Origin: DATFQI01 sp963831105
GTDB lineage: Bacteria > Actinomycetota > Thermoleophilia > Solirubrobacterales > Solirubrobacteraceae
DNA: 64,000 bases
Direction: 5' to 3'
Assembly: GCA_963831105.1 (NCBI GenBank)
Contig: CAWHOS010000009.1
Coordinates: forward strand, 372,001 to 436,000
Under the pieces are notes generated by a model. The model made no database searches, was not told the DNA's origin, and was given only the letters and a program-made list of their open reading frames with translations. Below, piece after piece: positions 8,416 through 16,942 of the stretch. Position 1 is the stretch's first letter, and the number at the start of each line of letters is the position of its first letter. A program made the translations under genes and the position numbers.

Positions 8416-8961
8416 GTGAGCCCTGCCCCCCTCTTTCTCCTCCCCCTCCTCGTCCTCGCGCTGCTGCTCGGCGGCTGCGGCGAGGACGCGCAGGAGACCC
8501 CGCGGGCGGGCGTCGGCACCTCGCTCGACGACGACAATCTCGCGGTCGTCCACGACGAGCTCTACGCCTGCCTGCGCAAGGAGCTGCCTGACGTGCTGCT
8601 GGCGAACTACCTCAACGGGCAGGCGTCGATCACGAACACGCTGGCCAAGTCGAGCTTCGACGAGTCGCTCGCCGCGCCCGAGCCGGAGCGGGCGCTGCTG
8701 GACGCGGGCCGGGCGGAGTTCATCGGGGTGCGCGCGAACCGCAGCAAGGGCGGCTGGCGCAGCACGCCCGAGTGGGACGTCCTGATCCTGCCGGCGAGCG
8801 CCGACGCCGAGCAGGCGACGGCCACGATCACCGCCGCGGGCGGCCGCGCGGCGCAGGACGGGATCTTCGTCCGCGTCGTCAAGCGCGCGGGCAGCGGCGA
8901 CCGGGCCCGCACGGCGGAAGCCGCGCTGACCCGGTGCCTCGATGCATCCAGACGCGGCTGA
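8416..8961 (+). CDS. Putative lipoprotein of unknown function
   Basis: A 181-residue protein with a clear lipoprotein signal: a hydrophobic Leu-rich helix ending in LLLGGCGED (Cys about residue 21). The mature part has paired cysteines (YACLRK and a late TRCLDASR) that could form a disulfide and no recognisable enzyme motif. I do not recognise the family. It lies divergent from dinB and convergent with the rlpA-like gene, so it stands alone transcriptionally. Confidence 0.7.
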   Translation: MSPAPLFLLPLLVLALLLGGCGEDAQETPRAGVGTSLDDDNLAVVHDELYACLRKELPDVLLANYLNGQASITNTLAKSSFDESLAAPEPERALLDAGRAEFIGVRANRSKGGWRSTPEWDVLILPASADAEQATATITAAGGRAAQDGIFVRVVKRAGSGDRARTAEAALTRCLDASRRG

Positions 8962-8967
8962 GGAGCC

Positions 8968-9645
8968 CTAACGCGTCGTGAGGATCGTGCCGTGGCCGCG
9001 GAAGCCGAGCTTCCGGGCCGTCGCGCCCGTGAGGTCGTACTCGCGGGCCCCGACATAGGGGCCGCGGTCGATCACGGGCACGCGGACGCGCCGGCCGTTG
9101 TGGCGCAGCGTGACCTTGCTGCCACACGGCAGCGTCTTGTGCGCGACGCCGAGCTGGGAGTACCCCAGCCTGCCGCCGCAGCCCGTCTGCTGCCCGTAGA
9201 AGCCGGGGCCGTACCACGACGCGAGCGCGTGGCGGTAGACGTTCAGCCGCCCGATCCTGCGCGTGGCGCGGTCACCGCCGGCCCGCACGACGACGCGCGC
9301 ACGTGCGCTCATCGGGTACCGGCGCTTGTCGCGCAACCGGTAGCGGCCCTGGGCGCCCGTGCGGTCGCGGTCGATCGTGTACCAGCGCTTGCCCTTGCGG
9401 ATCTGCAGGTACGTGATCAGGCCGGCCGTACGCGGCAACACGGTGCCCGCGACGACCGTCCGGCGGCCGGCGCGGATGTTCAGCTTGCGCTTGCCGACGC
9501 CGACCTTCGCGATGCTGGCGGTCGGCGGCGATGCGGCTGCGCCCTGATTTCGGTCCTGGGCGGGGGCGGACGCGCTCCCCGTCAGGGTCATTGTCGTTCC
9601 AAGCGCAACGGCGTACAGCCCGCGGCGCAGCGGGGAAAGCCTCAA
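8968..9645 (-). CDS. rlpA: RlpA-like septal/cell-wall protein with double-psi beta-barrel
   Basis: A 225-residue exported protein. A TTG start at 9645 is favoured over longer options because AGGAGG (complement of 9654-9659) sits exactly 8 nt upstream and the first residues then form a signal peptide. Residues ~40-120 form a beta-rich region resembling an Ig-like or bacterial surface repeat. The C-terminal ~90 residues are the RlpA-type double-psi beta-barrel: ASWYGPGFYG, TLPCGSKVTL, VIDRGPYV and the closing HGTI. The paired Cys (TGCGG and LPCGS) suggest an extracytoplasmic location. RlpA proteins act on denuded peptidoglycan glycans. Its leader may contain a riboswitch. Confidence 0.82.
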   Translation of the reverse strand: MRLSPLRRGLYAVALGTTMTLTGSASAPAQDRNQGAAASPPTASIAKVGVGKRKLNIRAGRRTVVAGTVLPRTAGLITYLQIRKGKRWYTIDRDRTGAQGRYRLRDKRRYPMSARARVVVRAGGDRATRRIGRLNVYRHALASWYGPGFYGQQTGCGGRLGYSQLGVAHKTLPCGSKVTLRHNGRRVRVPVIDRGPYVGAREYDLTGATARKLGFRGHGTILTTR

Positions 9646-9654
9646 GCGAGGCAC

Positions 9655-9810
9655 CTCCTCGGTAGATCCGGCCGCGTCTGCCTGCGGGGTCGTTGATCCG
9701 CATCGGTGCGGACCGTGCAACCGCCTCACCCGCCCGCGAGCACCTCGTGCGCCCGCGGCTCGGCGTGGCCGGAGAGCGAGCGACCGTAGCAGCCCACCGC
9801 GCGGCTCACG
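9655..9810 (-). promoter_or_regulatory. Candidate c-di-AMP (ydaO-type) riboswitch in the rlpA leader
   Basis: The minus-strand leader before rlpA is about 200 nt and GC-rich. It contains ATCAACGACCCCGCAGGC (9680-9697 region), which resembles the conserved AGCTAACCCCGCAGGC stretch near the 3' end of ydaO riboswitches, shortly before a strong AGGAGG. Cell-wall hydrolases are typical ydaO targets in actinobacteria. The 5' conserved blocks are not convincingly identified, so this is only a candidate. Confidence 0.3.
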
Positions 9811-9825
9811 TGGGGGAAATCACGC

Positions 9826-9840
9826 AAATGCAGGGCATTT
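9826..9840 (-). terminator. Short hairpin downstream of the ECF sigma gene
   Basis: AAATGC (9826-9831) pairs perfectly with GCATTT (9835-9840) across a 3-nt loop, 22 nt beyond the sigma-factor stop. It is A/T-rich in an otherwise very GC-rich region, so it may act as a weak terminator. Confidence 0.4.
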
Positions 9841-9861
9841 TCCTCACCCCGCGGTCAGCGA

Positions 9862-10419
9862 TCAGGCCGCAGCGGCCAGTTCTGGGCGCAGCGCCGCTGC
9901 CCCGTCGGCGCGCAGCTTCTCGAGCCCGAGCCGGATGCGGCTCTTGGCCGTCCCGAGCGGGACCTCGATGCGCTGAGCGATCTCGTCGGCGGTCAGCCCG
10001 CCCCAGTAGGCCATCACGACGGCCTCGCGCTGGGCATCGGGCAGCCGGCGCACCGCGGCGCGCACGGTCGCGCCCTCCTCGCGGCGCTCGGCCTGCGTGC
10101 CGGGCCGGTCGGCCTCGTCGCGCGGGGCGTCCTGCGCGACGGCGACCTTGAGGCGGTCCGACGCGCGGCCGAGGGCCTGGCTCTCGCGCCACAGGTCGAG
10201 CGCCCGGGAGCGGGCCATCATCCGCAGGTAGGCGCCCAGCTCGCCCCTGCCGGCGTCGAACGTGCGCGGGCGCCGCCAGAGCCGCAGGAACACGTCCTGC
10301 ACGACGTCCTGCGCCTGCGCCGGGTTGCCGAGCACGCGGTACGCGGCGGCGTAGACGCTGCGCGAATGCTCGTCATAGGCCCGCCCGAACACGGCGGGGT
10401 CACTCAGATCTTGGGCCAT
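9862..10419 (-). CDS. ECF-type RNA polymerase sigma factor (SigK-like)
   Basis: A 185-residue extracytoplasmic-function sigma factor. Region 2 is visible in FGRAYDEHSRSVYAAAYRVL and AQDVVQDVFLRLWRRP; region 4 in LPDAQREAVVMAYWGGLTADEIAQRIEVPLGTAKSRIRLGLEKLR. It would direct RNA polymerase to a small regulon. The ATG at 10419 was chosen because an AAAGGA sits 6 nt upstream; a second ATG at 10440 is possible. No anti-sigma gene follows directly. It diverges from a WS/DGAT acyltransferase gene with a palindrome between them, so autoregulation is possible. Confidence 0.88.
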   Translation of the reverse strand: MAQDLSDPAVFGRAYDEHSRSVYAAAYRVLGNPAQAQDVVQDVFLRLWRRPRTFDAGRGELGAYLRMMARSRALDLWRESQALGRASDRLKVAVAQDAPRDEADRPGTQAERREEGATVRAAVRRLPDAQREAVVMAYWGGLTADEIAQRIEVPLGTAKSRIRLGLEKLRADGAAALRPELAAAA

Positions 10420-10445
10420 CCCGGGTCCTTTCTCCTTCATCAGTC

Positions 10446-10466
10446 TGTGTAACAACATTCTACACA
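10446..10466. promoter_or_regulatory. Inverted repeat in the divergent sigma/acyltransferase promoter region
   Basis: TGTGTA (10446-10451) and TACACA (10461-10466) form a 6-bp dyad around an AT-rich 9-nt spacer in the 93-bp gap between divergent genes. The local AT content is far above its surroundings, as expected for overlapping promoters and an operator. Confidence 0.4.
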
Positions 10467-10512
10467 CTGTTGAAGGTACGCAAACATGTCCCGAACCGGG
10501 AGAATCCGCCGC

Positions 10513-11955
10513 ATGGCGAACCCCGACCGGCTGTCCGGCCTCGACGCGTCCTTCCTCTCCCTCGAGCGCAACGGCGCGCACATGCACGTCGGCTCGGTGC
10601 TCGTGTTCGACGGAGACGCCCCGCCCTACGACGAGTTCGTCGCCAAGCTCGAGCAGCGGCTGCACCTCGTCCCCCGCTACCGCCAGAAGCTCGCGTGGCC
10701 GCCGCTGGTGCAGAGCCGGCCGGTCTGGATCGACGATCCGCACTTCAACGCCCGCTACCACGTGCGCCACAGCGCGCTGCCCGCGCCGGCCGGCGAGGAG
10801 GAGCTGCGCAACCTCGCGGGCCGGGTCTTCGCCCAGGGGCTGGACCGCTCCAAGCCGCTGTGGGAGCTGTGGCTGGTCGACCGCGTCGGCGACGACGCCT
10901 TCGCGCTGATCTCCAAGACCCACCACGCGCTCGTCGACGGCGTCTCGGGCGTGGACATCTCGACGGTGCTGTTCGACCTCGAGCCGGACCCGCCGGAGCC
11001 CGACCCCCCGCCGCCGTGGTACCCGCGCCCGGAGCCCAGTGCGGCCGACCTGCTGGCGACGGCGGTCGTCGAGCGGGCCGGCGTCCCGCTGGGCATGGCG
11101 CGCGGCGCGCTCGAGGCGGCGCGCCACCCCGAGCGCGCCGCTGGCGGCGGCGGCCGGGCGGTTAGGGGCCTCGCCGCGATGGCCGCCGCCGGAATGGCCA
11201 GCGCGCCGCCGAGCCCGCTCAACGTCCGGATCGGCTCGCACCGGCGCTTCGCCTGGGTCGACGCGGACCTCGCCCGCTTCAAGGCGATCAAGACCGCGCT
11301 CGGCGGCACCGTCAACGACGTCGTGCTGGCCGCGGTGGCCGGCGCGCTGCGGAGGTTCATGATCCGGCGCGGGCGCGACACCGAGGGGGTCGAGCTGAAG
11401 GCGATGGTGCCGGTCTCGGTGCGCGCCGACGCGGAGCGCGGCGCGCTCGGCAACCGGGTGGCGGCGATGTACGCGCCGCTGCCGCTCTACGCCGCGGACG
11501 CGAAGGAGCGCTTCGGCATCATCCACACCGCGATGGGCGGGCTGAAGGAATCCGGTCAGGCCGTCGGCGCGGAGGTCATCACGCGCCTGGCGGGCTTCGC
11601 GGCGCCGACGGTGCTCGACCAGGCCGCGCGGCTGCAGAGCCGCCAGCGCATCCACAACATCGTCGTGACCAACGTGCCCGGCCCGCAGTTCCCGCTCTAT
11701 CTGCAGGGCCGCCGCCTGCGCGCGTTCTACCCGCAGGTGCCGCTGACCCTCAACACCGCGCTGGGCATCGCGATCATGTCCTACGACGGCCGGCTCGGGT
11801 TCGGCCTGCTGGGCGACTACGACGCGCTGCCCGACCTCGACGCCGTCGCGGACGACCTCGAGGCCTCGATCGACGAGCTGGCGGAGGCGGCCGGGCTGCC
11901 GGCCGGCTCGCCGAAGACGGGCCGGCCGCGACGCAAGAAGGCCGCCACGACGTAG
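10513..11955 (+). CDS. Wax ester synthase/diacylglycerol acyltransferase (WS/DGAT) family protein
   Basis: A 480-residue member of the bacterial WS/DGAT (Tgs-like) family, which uses acyl-CoA to make triacylglycerol or wax esters at the membrane face. The catalytic motif HHxxxDG is intact as HHALVDG (His 137-138). Other family segments are LSGLDASFL at the N-terminus, GTVNDVVLA and NVPGPQFPLYL. The ATG at 10513 (MANPDRLSG) is preferred over 10486 because GGGAGA lies 9 nt upstream and family proteins begin with this sequence. Its TAG overlaps the GTG of the next gene (TAGTG), so the two are translationally coupled. Confidence 0.9.
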   Translation: MANPDRLSGLDASFLSLERNGAHMHVGSVLVFDGDAPPYDEFVAKLEQRLHLVPRYRQKLAWPPLVQSRPVWIDDPHFNARYHVRHSALPAPAGEEELRNLAGRVFAQGLDRSKPLWELWLVDRVGDDAFALISKTHHALVDGVSGVDISTVLFDLEPDPPEPDPPPPWYPRPEPSAADLLATAVVERAGVPLGMARGALEAARHPERAAGGGGRAVRGLAAMAAAGMASAPPSPLNVRIGSHRRFAWVDADLARFKAIKTALGGTVNDVVLAAVAGALRRFMIRRGRDTEGVELKAMVPVSVRADAERGALGNRVAAMYAPLPLYAADAKERFGIIHTAMGGLKESGQAVGAEVITRLAGFAAPTVLDQAARLQSRQRIHNIVVTNVPGPQFPLYLQGRRLRAFYPQVPLTLNTALGIAIMSYDGRLGFGLLGDYDALPDLDAVADDLEASIDELAEAAGLPAGSPKTGRPRRKKAATT

Positions 11956-12497
11956 TGCGGCGGCTGCTCGTCCTGTTGCTCGGCACCGCGCTGGTGGCCG
12001 GCGGCGTCTTCGCGCTGCTGCTGGTGTTCAACGCCCGCGACGACGCGGGCGTCGGCGGCGGCGAGCCGACGGGGCCGGGCGAGCTGCAACCCGACCGCGG
12101 CTCGCGCCACCTCGAGTCGACCCAGCACGTCCCGCTCGAGGGGCTCACGGACCCGCCGACCAGCGGCGCCCATCATGACCGGCTGCCGGCGCGCGAGGGA
12201 CGGCTGAGCCCGGACGAGATCCTGCACGCGCTCGAGCTGGGCGACGTGATCCTCTTCTACGACGCCGCCCGCCCGCCCGCGGCGCTGCGCGCGCTCCAGC
12301 GGGACGTCAGCGGGCCCTTCGACGCCGAGGTGGCGGCCGCGGGCCAGCAGGTCATTCTCGCTCGCCGCGAAGGCACGGGGCGGGCGGGGGCGGTTACAGC
12401 GGCGGCGTGGCGGCGGCTGCTGCGCGCCGACGATCCCGCCGACCCGCGGCTGCGCGAGTTCGCCGAGGCGTGGATCGGGCGCGGCGCCGGCGGCTAG
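11955..12497 (+). CDS. DUF3105 family membrane-anchored protein
   Basis: A 180-residue protein with one N-terminal transmembrane helix (residues ~3-24) and an external domain matching DUF3105 by PPTSGAHHD and the following ALELGDVILFYD. Family function is unknown; the paired His could bind metal. Its start codon overlaps the stop of the WS/DGAT acyltransferase, so the two are coexpressed. It ends 3 nt from the convergent thioesterase gene. Confidence 0.72.
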   Translation: MRRLLVLLLGTALVAGGVFALLLVFNARDDAGVGGGEPTGPGELQPDRGSRHLESTQHVPLEGLTDPPTSGAHHDRLPAREGRLSPDEILHALELGDVILFYDAARPPAALRALQRDVSGPFDAEVAAAGQQVILARREGTGRAGAVTAAAWRRLLRADDPADPRLREFAEAWIGRGAGG

Positions 12498-12865
12498 GCC
12501 GCGTCGCGGACGGCGACCGTCAGGCGCACGAGCGCGCACAGGCGCCCGCCGTCGTCGGTGACGTCGAACTCCCACACCCAGGTCGAGCGGCCGCGGTGGC
12601 GCGGCCGGCCGGAGGCGTGGACCGTGCCCTCGGTGATCGGGCGCAGGAAGCTCGTCTGGCTGGAGTGCCCGACGGCGGCACGGCCCGTGGCGGCCTGGGT
12701 GCCGGCGACCGCGAGCGACTCGGCCATCGAGGCGTAGACGCCGCCGTGGACGAGCCCGGCGGGCTGCCGGATGCCGTCGGCGACCGGGACGCGGCCACGC
12801 GCCTCCTCGCCGGTGGCGGACTCGATCTCGATCCCGTACAGCGCGTCGAACGGCGGGGCGGTCAT
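12494..12865 (-). CDS. PaaI-like hotdog-fold thioesterase
   Basis: A 123-residue single-domain hotdog protein. The diagnostic GLVHGGVYASMAES segment (HGG turn then the central helix with the catalytic-type acid) and SFLRPITEGTVHASGRPRHRGRS are present. It should hydrolyse acyl- or aryl-CoA thioesters as a tetramer. The ATG at 12865 is used; an alternative at 12892 would add nine residues. No ribosome binding site is obvious for either. A second paralogous hotdog protein is encoded at 55852. Confidence 0.82.
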   Translation of the reverse strand: MTAPPFDALYGIEIESATGEEARGRVPVADGIRQPAGLVHGGVYASMAESLAVAGTQAATGRAAVGHSSQTSFLRPITEGTVHASGRPRHRGRSTWVWEFDVTDDGGRLCALVRLTVAVRDAA

Positions 12866-12893
12866 CGCGCCGCCACGATAGACGCCCTGCATC

Positions 12894-12924
12894 TTGCGCG
12901 GTTCTTAAGCGCACCCACTACCCT
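12894..12924 (+). promoter_or_regulatory. Promoter of the 12934 gene
   Basis: TTGCGC (12894-12899) and TACCCT (12919-12924), spacer 19 nt; the -10 ends 9 nt before the ATG, implying a leaderless transcript. Confidence 0.4.
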
Positions 12925-12933
12925 CGAACGCCG

Positions 12934-14085
12934 ATGAGCCCGCTCTCCGCCCTCGCGCCCGATCAGCGCGCCGTCCTCGAGCTGCTGCTGCGCCAGGGCC
13001 GCGACTATGCGGAGCTCTCGGAGCTCCTCGGCCTGCCCGAATCCGGCGTGCGCTCGCGCGCCCACGCGGCGCTGGCCGCGCTCGCCCCGGACCGTGTCGC
13101 GCCCGTGGGCGAGGACGGCGCCGTCGCCGACTGGATCCTCGGCCAGCAGGACGACGAGGAGGCCGAGCGCACGCGCGGGGCGATCGCCCGCATGCCCGCC
13201 TGGCACGCGTGGGCGAGCGACGTGACCGACCGGCTGTCCGAGGTCGAGGGCGCCGAGCTCCCCGAGCTGCCCCAGCCCGAGGCCGACGACGCGCCGGCCC
13301 CGGCGAAGCCCGCCAAGCCGCGCAAGCGCGAAGCGAAGCCCGCCGCGGAGCCGGCCAGGCGCGCCCGCCCGGTGCGCGACGGCACCGCCGCCGCGGGCGC
13401 GCAGCACGCCCGCCGGCGCGCCGACGCCGCGGCCGCGGCCGGCAAGGGCCGCTCCGGTGGCGGCGGCAAGTCCACCGGCCAGCGCCCGCGCCCCGTGCGC
13501 GAGCGGCCCGCGGCCGAGCCCGCCCCAGCCGCGTCCGGCGGCGGCGTCGCCGCGCTGCGCAGCTCCCGCCGCGGCGGGCTCGCGCTGCTCGCGGCCGCCG
13601 CGCTCGCGATCGCCGTCGTGCTCTTCTTCGTCTTCCGCGACGGCGACGACGGCCAGACCGCGTCCTCCGGCGCGACGCCGACCCCGACCGCCACGGGCGA
13701 GCCGGAGGTGGTGCGGGAGGTCGCGCTCAAGGGCCGCGGCAACAAGTCCCAGGGCCTGATGCGGGTCTTCAAGCGCGACGAGGGCGGGCTCGTGTTCGCG
13801 CTCGCGGCCGACAAGGTGCCGGCCAACAAGGCCAAGGAGGTCTACGCGGTCTGGTTCACCAAGAAGGGGGTCGCGCCGCGCAACCTCGGCTTCTCGCAGT
13901 CGCAGGTCGGCAAGGAGGGCGTCTTCACCACCGGCGGCCCGCAGCAGGGGCAGGAGGCGCAGTTCGCCAAGTGGCTCGTCGACTACGACACGATCGTGGT
14001 CGCGCGCGCCTCCTCTGACAGCGCGAGCGCCAAGAAGCCCGGTCCGGTCGTGCTTTCCGGCACGCTCCCGGGCGGCCAGGACTAG
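12934..14085 (+). CDS. Membrane-anchored protein: sigma-region-4-like HTH plus RskA-like external domain
   Basis: A 383-residue protein with three parts. Residues 1-55 resemble a sigma-70 region 4 helix-turn-helix (LAPDQRAVLELLLRQGRDYA, LSELLGLPESGVRSRAHAAL). A long Pro/Ala/Lys-rich linker follows (~110-200). One transmembrane helix sits around 210-233 (GLALLAAAALAIAVVLFFVF), and a C-terminal ~130-residue domain resembles the external part of RskA-type anti-sigma factors (GLVFALAADKVP, YAVWFTKKG). The fusion suggests signal transfer between envelope and transcription. An ECF sigma factor gene is 2.5 kb away, but a direct partnership is only inferred. Confidence 0.7.
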   Translation: MSPLSALAPDQRAVLELLLRQGRDYAELSELLGLPESGVRSRAHAALAALAPDRVAPVGEDGAVADWILGQQDDEEAERTRGAIARMPAWHAWASDVTDRLSEVEGAELPELPQPEADDAPAPAKPAKPRKREAKPAAEPARRARPVRDGTAAAGAQHARRRADAAAAAGKGRSGGGGKSTGQRPRPVRERPAAEPAPAASGGGVAALRSSRRGGLALLAAAALAIAVVLFFVFRDGDDGQTASSGATPTPTATGEPEVVREVALKGRGNKSQGLMRVFKRDEGGLVFALAADKVPANKAKEVYAVWFTKKGVAPRNLGFSQSQVGKEGVFTTGGPQQGQEAQFAKWLVDYDTIVVARASSDSASAKKPGPVVLSGTLPGGQD

Positions 14086-14095
14086 CGCCTCCTCG

Positions 14096-14101
14096 TACCC
14101 T
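14096..14101 (+). promoter_or_regulatory. -10 element TACCCT before the MFS gene
   Basis: TACCCT ends 8 nt before the GTG at 14110, matching the same leaderless arrangement seen at 12919-12934. Confidence 0.38.
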
Positions 14102-14109
14102 GCGGCCTC

Positions 14110-15321
14110 GTGCCGCGCCTGCCCGAGAATCTCGACGTCCTGCGCGACGGCGCGTTCCGGCGCGTGCTCGGCGCGGCCGCGGTCTCGTGGTTCGGCGACC
14201 GCATGGTCACGGTCGCGCTCGCCTTCGCGGTGCTCGCGATCGACGGATCGGCGTCCTCGATCGGCATCGTGCTCGCGGTCCGCTCCGGCGCGCTGCTGGT
14301 GAGCCTGCTGCTCGGCGGCGTCGTCGCCGACCGCGTCTCGCGGCGGGCGATCATGGTCTGCGCCGACGTGGCGCGGCTTGCGACGCAGGGCCTGCTCGCC
14401 GGCCTCGTCATCGCGGGTGGGGCGGACGTGTGGAGCGTCGCGCTGCTGTCGGGGCTGACGGGGATCGCGACGGGCTTCTTCAACCCGGCCTCGACGGGCC
14501 TGCTGCCCGCGATCGTCGCGCCGGAGCAGCTGCAGCAGGCCAACGGCGTGCGCGCGACGATGATGTCGGCCGGCGAGATCGGCGGCCCGGTGCTCGCGGG
14601 CGCGCTGGTGGCGGCCGTGGGCGCGGGCTGGGCGCTCGCGGTCGACGCGGCGACGTTCGGCGCCAGCGCGCTGCTGCTGACCGGCGTGCGCGTCCCGCGC
14701 GCCGTCGAGCGCGCCGCCTCGGGCTTCTGGGACGACCTGCGCGAGGGCTGGACGACGTTCCGCGGCACCACCTGGGTGTGGACGTTCGTGCTGTGGGCGT
14801 CGTTCGCCAACGTCACCTGGGGCGCGTGGAGCGTGCTCGGTCCGCTCGTGGCCGAGCGCGAGCTCGGCGGGCCCGCGGTCTGGGGCGCGCTCAACGCGGC
14901 GCTCGGCGCCGGTGCGCTGATCGGCGCGCCTCGCCGCGATCCGCCAGATGCCGCGCCGTCCCGTGCTCGCCGCCGCGCTGACGGGCTTCGCGCAGGTGCC
15001 GGCGCTGCTCCTGCTCGCCGCGGGCGCCCACGCCGTCCCGCTGGCCGCCGGCGCGCTCGTCTTCGGCGTCGGGATGATGTTCGGCAACACCGTGTGGGAG
15101 TCGGCGCTGCAGCGCCACATCCGGCCGGAGGCGCTCTCGCGGGTCAGCGCCTACGACTGGTTCGGCTCGTTGGCCTTCGCCCCCGTCGGGCTCGCGATCT
15201 GGGGGCCGCTCGCGGACGTCGATCGGCGTCGAGCGAGGCGCTTGCGCTCTCCGGCGTGCTGTCCGTGCTCTCGGCGACGGCGCTGGTGTGCGTGCGCGAC
15301 GTGCGGCGCGTGCGCGCCTAG
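14110..15321 (+). CDS. MFS transporter (two apparent frameshifts)
   Basis: A twelve-helix major facilitator of the Bacteroidetes/DitE-like (MFS_3) type. The first ~275 residues read in one frame (GDRMVTVALAFAVLAI, GGVVADRVSRRAIMV with the loop 2-3 signature, GLTGIATGFFNPASTGLLPA). Near 14930 the sequence continues in another frame (FAQVPALLLLAAGAHAV, MFGNTVWESALQRHI). Near 15225-15240 it changes frame again to finish SGVLSVLSATALVCVRD. Conserved transporter sequence is kept throughout, so the shifts look like sequencing indels. The substrate is unknown. It ends 4 nt before the convergent FAD-oxidase stop. Confidence 0.75.
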   Translation: MPRLPENLDVLRDGAFRRVLGAAAVSWFGDRMVTVALAFAVLAIDGSASSIGIVLAVRSGALLVSLLLGGVVADRVSRRAIMVCADVARLATQGLLAGLVIAGGADVWSVALLSGLTGIATGFFNPASTGLLPAIVAPEQLQQANGVRATMMSAGEIGGPVLAGALVAAVGAGWALAVDAATFGASALLLTGVRVPRAVERAASGFWDDLREGWTTFRGTTWVWTFVLWASFANVTWGAWSVLGPLVAERELGGPAVWGALNAALGAGALIGAPRRDPPDAAPSRARRRADGLRAGAGAAPARRGRPRRPAGRRRARLRRRDDVRQHRVGVGAAAPHPAGGALAGQRLRLVRLVGLRPRRARDLGAARGRRSASSEALALSGVLSVLSATALVCVRDVRRVRA

Positions 15322-16942
15322 AAGCGCTCGGCGAGCACGCCGGGGTTCATGACCCCGGCCGGGTCGCAGCGCTCCTTGAGCGCGCGCAGCAGCTCGAGCC
15401 CGAGCGGGCCGTGCTCGGCCGCCAGCCACGGCCCGTGGTCGCGGCCGACGGCGTGGTGGTGCGTGATCGTCGCGCCCGCGGCGGTGATCGCGTCGCTCGC
15501 GGCGCGCTTGGCGCGCTCCCACTGGCCGACCGGGTCGGCGCGGTCGCGCGCCGCCAGGACCGTGAAGTACAGCGAGGCGCCCGTCGGGTACAGGTGCGAG
15601 ACGTGGCAGCCGACGACGGCGTGGCCGAGCGCGTCGCGCAGCGCCTGGGCGACCGCGTCGCGCAGCGCCTCGAGCTTCGTCCAGCTCGTCGCGGTCTCGA
15701 GCGTCTCGGCGAGCGCGCCGCGGTCGAGCAGATCGTCGCGCAGGTGCGGGCCCGCGAAGCGGGTGCGCGCCCACGCCTCCCCCGGCCCGCGGCCCGCGTA
15801 CAGCAGCCCGGCGCGGCGCAGCAGGTTCGCCGCGGGCCGCCGGCGCGCGCCGATCGACCCCTCGGCGCCCTCCCAGCCGAGCACGAGCACGCAGCCCTCG
15901 CCGTAGCCGAGCGCGCGCGAGGCGGCCAGCCCGGCGCGCCGCGCATGGCCGCCGGGGCCCGCGAGCGCGAGGCCCACGCGCGTCTCCGTCTCGTCGGACA
16001 GGCGCGCGATGTCGGGCGCCAGCCCCTCGTGCTCGAGCCGCCGCAGCGCCTCGGCGCCGTCGGCGAACGAGCGCGCGAACCAGCCCTCGTGGCGGTGCTC
16101 GGCCGCGACCGGGCGCACGCGCAGCGCGACGCGGGTGATCACGCCGACGGCGCCCTCGGAGCCGATGACGAGCTCGCGCAGCGCCGGGCCGGCGGCGCTC
16201 GCGGGCGCGCCGAGCGTGGCCAGGTCGCCCGCCGGGGTCGCGCAGCGCAGGGCGACGACGTTCTCCTCGATCCGGCCGTGCCCGGTCGACGACTGCCCGG
16301 CCGAGCGGGTGGCGACGCAGCCGCCGACCGTCGCCCACTCGAAGCTCTGGGGCACGTGCGCGAGCCGCAGCCCGCGGGCGCCGAGCGCGCGCTCGGCCTC
16401 CGGCAGCCGCAGCCCGGGACCGAGCACCGCGGTCAGCGAGCGCTCGTCGACCGCCTCGACGGCGTCCATCCGCCCGAGGTCGAGCGAGACCACGCCGGCG
16501 AAGCCCTCGCGCGGCGCCTCGAGTCCGCCGACCACGCTCGTGCCGCCGCCGAACGGCACCACCGCCACGCCCTGCTCCGCGCAGATCCGCAGCACGGCGG
16601 CGACCTGGTCGTGATCGGCCGGGCGGACGACCGCGTCGGGCGCGCTCTCGCAGTCGCCCGCGCGCTGCGCGAGCAGGTCGAGGTAGCTCTTGCCGCGGCA
16701 GCGCAGCACGCGCGTCTCCGCGTCGTCGAGCACGTGGGCGGCGCCGACGGCCTGCTCGAGCCCGCGCCGCGCCGCCTCGGGCAGCTCGGGCGCGCGCAGG
16801 CGCACGTCGGCGAGCGCGACCGGCGCGTCGACGGCACCGCCGGGCAGCGCCGAGCTCCTCGCGCAGGAAGGCGTCCGCGTGCTCGGGCAGCGGCGGGCCC
16901 CGCGCCGGGCTCGCCCCAGCCCCAGAAGACCTGCTCCCTCAC
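15318..16942 (-). CDS. FAD-binding oxidase, alkyl-DHAP synthase-like (two frameshifts near the N-terminus)
   Basis: A flavoprotein of the FAD_binding_4/FAD-oxidase_C superfamily. The FAD-binding PCMH domain shows VVRPADHDQVAAVL and PFGGGTSVVGG. The C-terminal half has HVSHLYPTGASLYFT and HHHAVGRDHGPWL, which are typical of alkyldihydroxyacetonephosphate synthase-like proteins, and it ends DPAGVMNPG. The true start is GTG at 16942 (VREQVFWGWGEPG), whose GTGA overlaps the upstream SRPBCC stop. From there the frame shifts twice within ~130 nt before the long frame is reached. Ether-lipid synthesis is possible but a D-lactate/glycolate-type dehydrogenase role cannot be excluded. Confidence 0.78.

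Noticed and set aside
10486..10512. Upstream ATG at 10486 as start of the WS/DGAT gene
   Set aside because: It would lie next to the AT-rich promoter dyad and add nine residues (MSRTGRIRR) not expected in the family, whereas the ATG at 10513 has a suitable ribosome binding site.
12862..15120. A 752-codon open frame on the minus strand
   Set aside because: It is antisense to the HTH/RskA-like gene and the MFS gene, has Arg/Ala/Gly-rich composition typical of shadow frames in very GC-rich DNA, and no recognisable domain.
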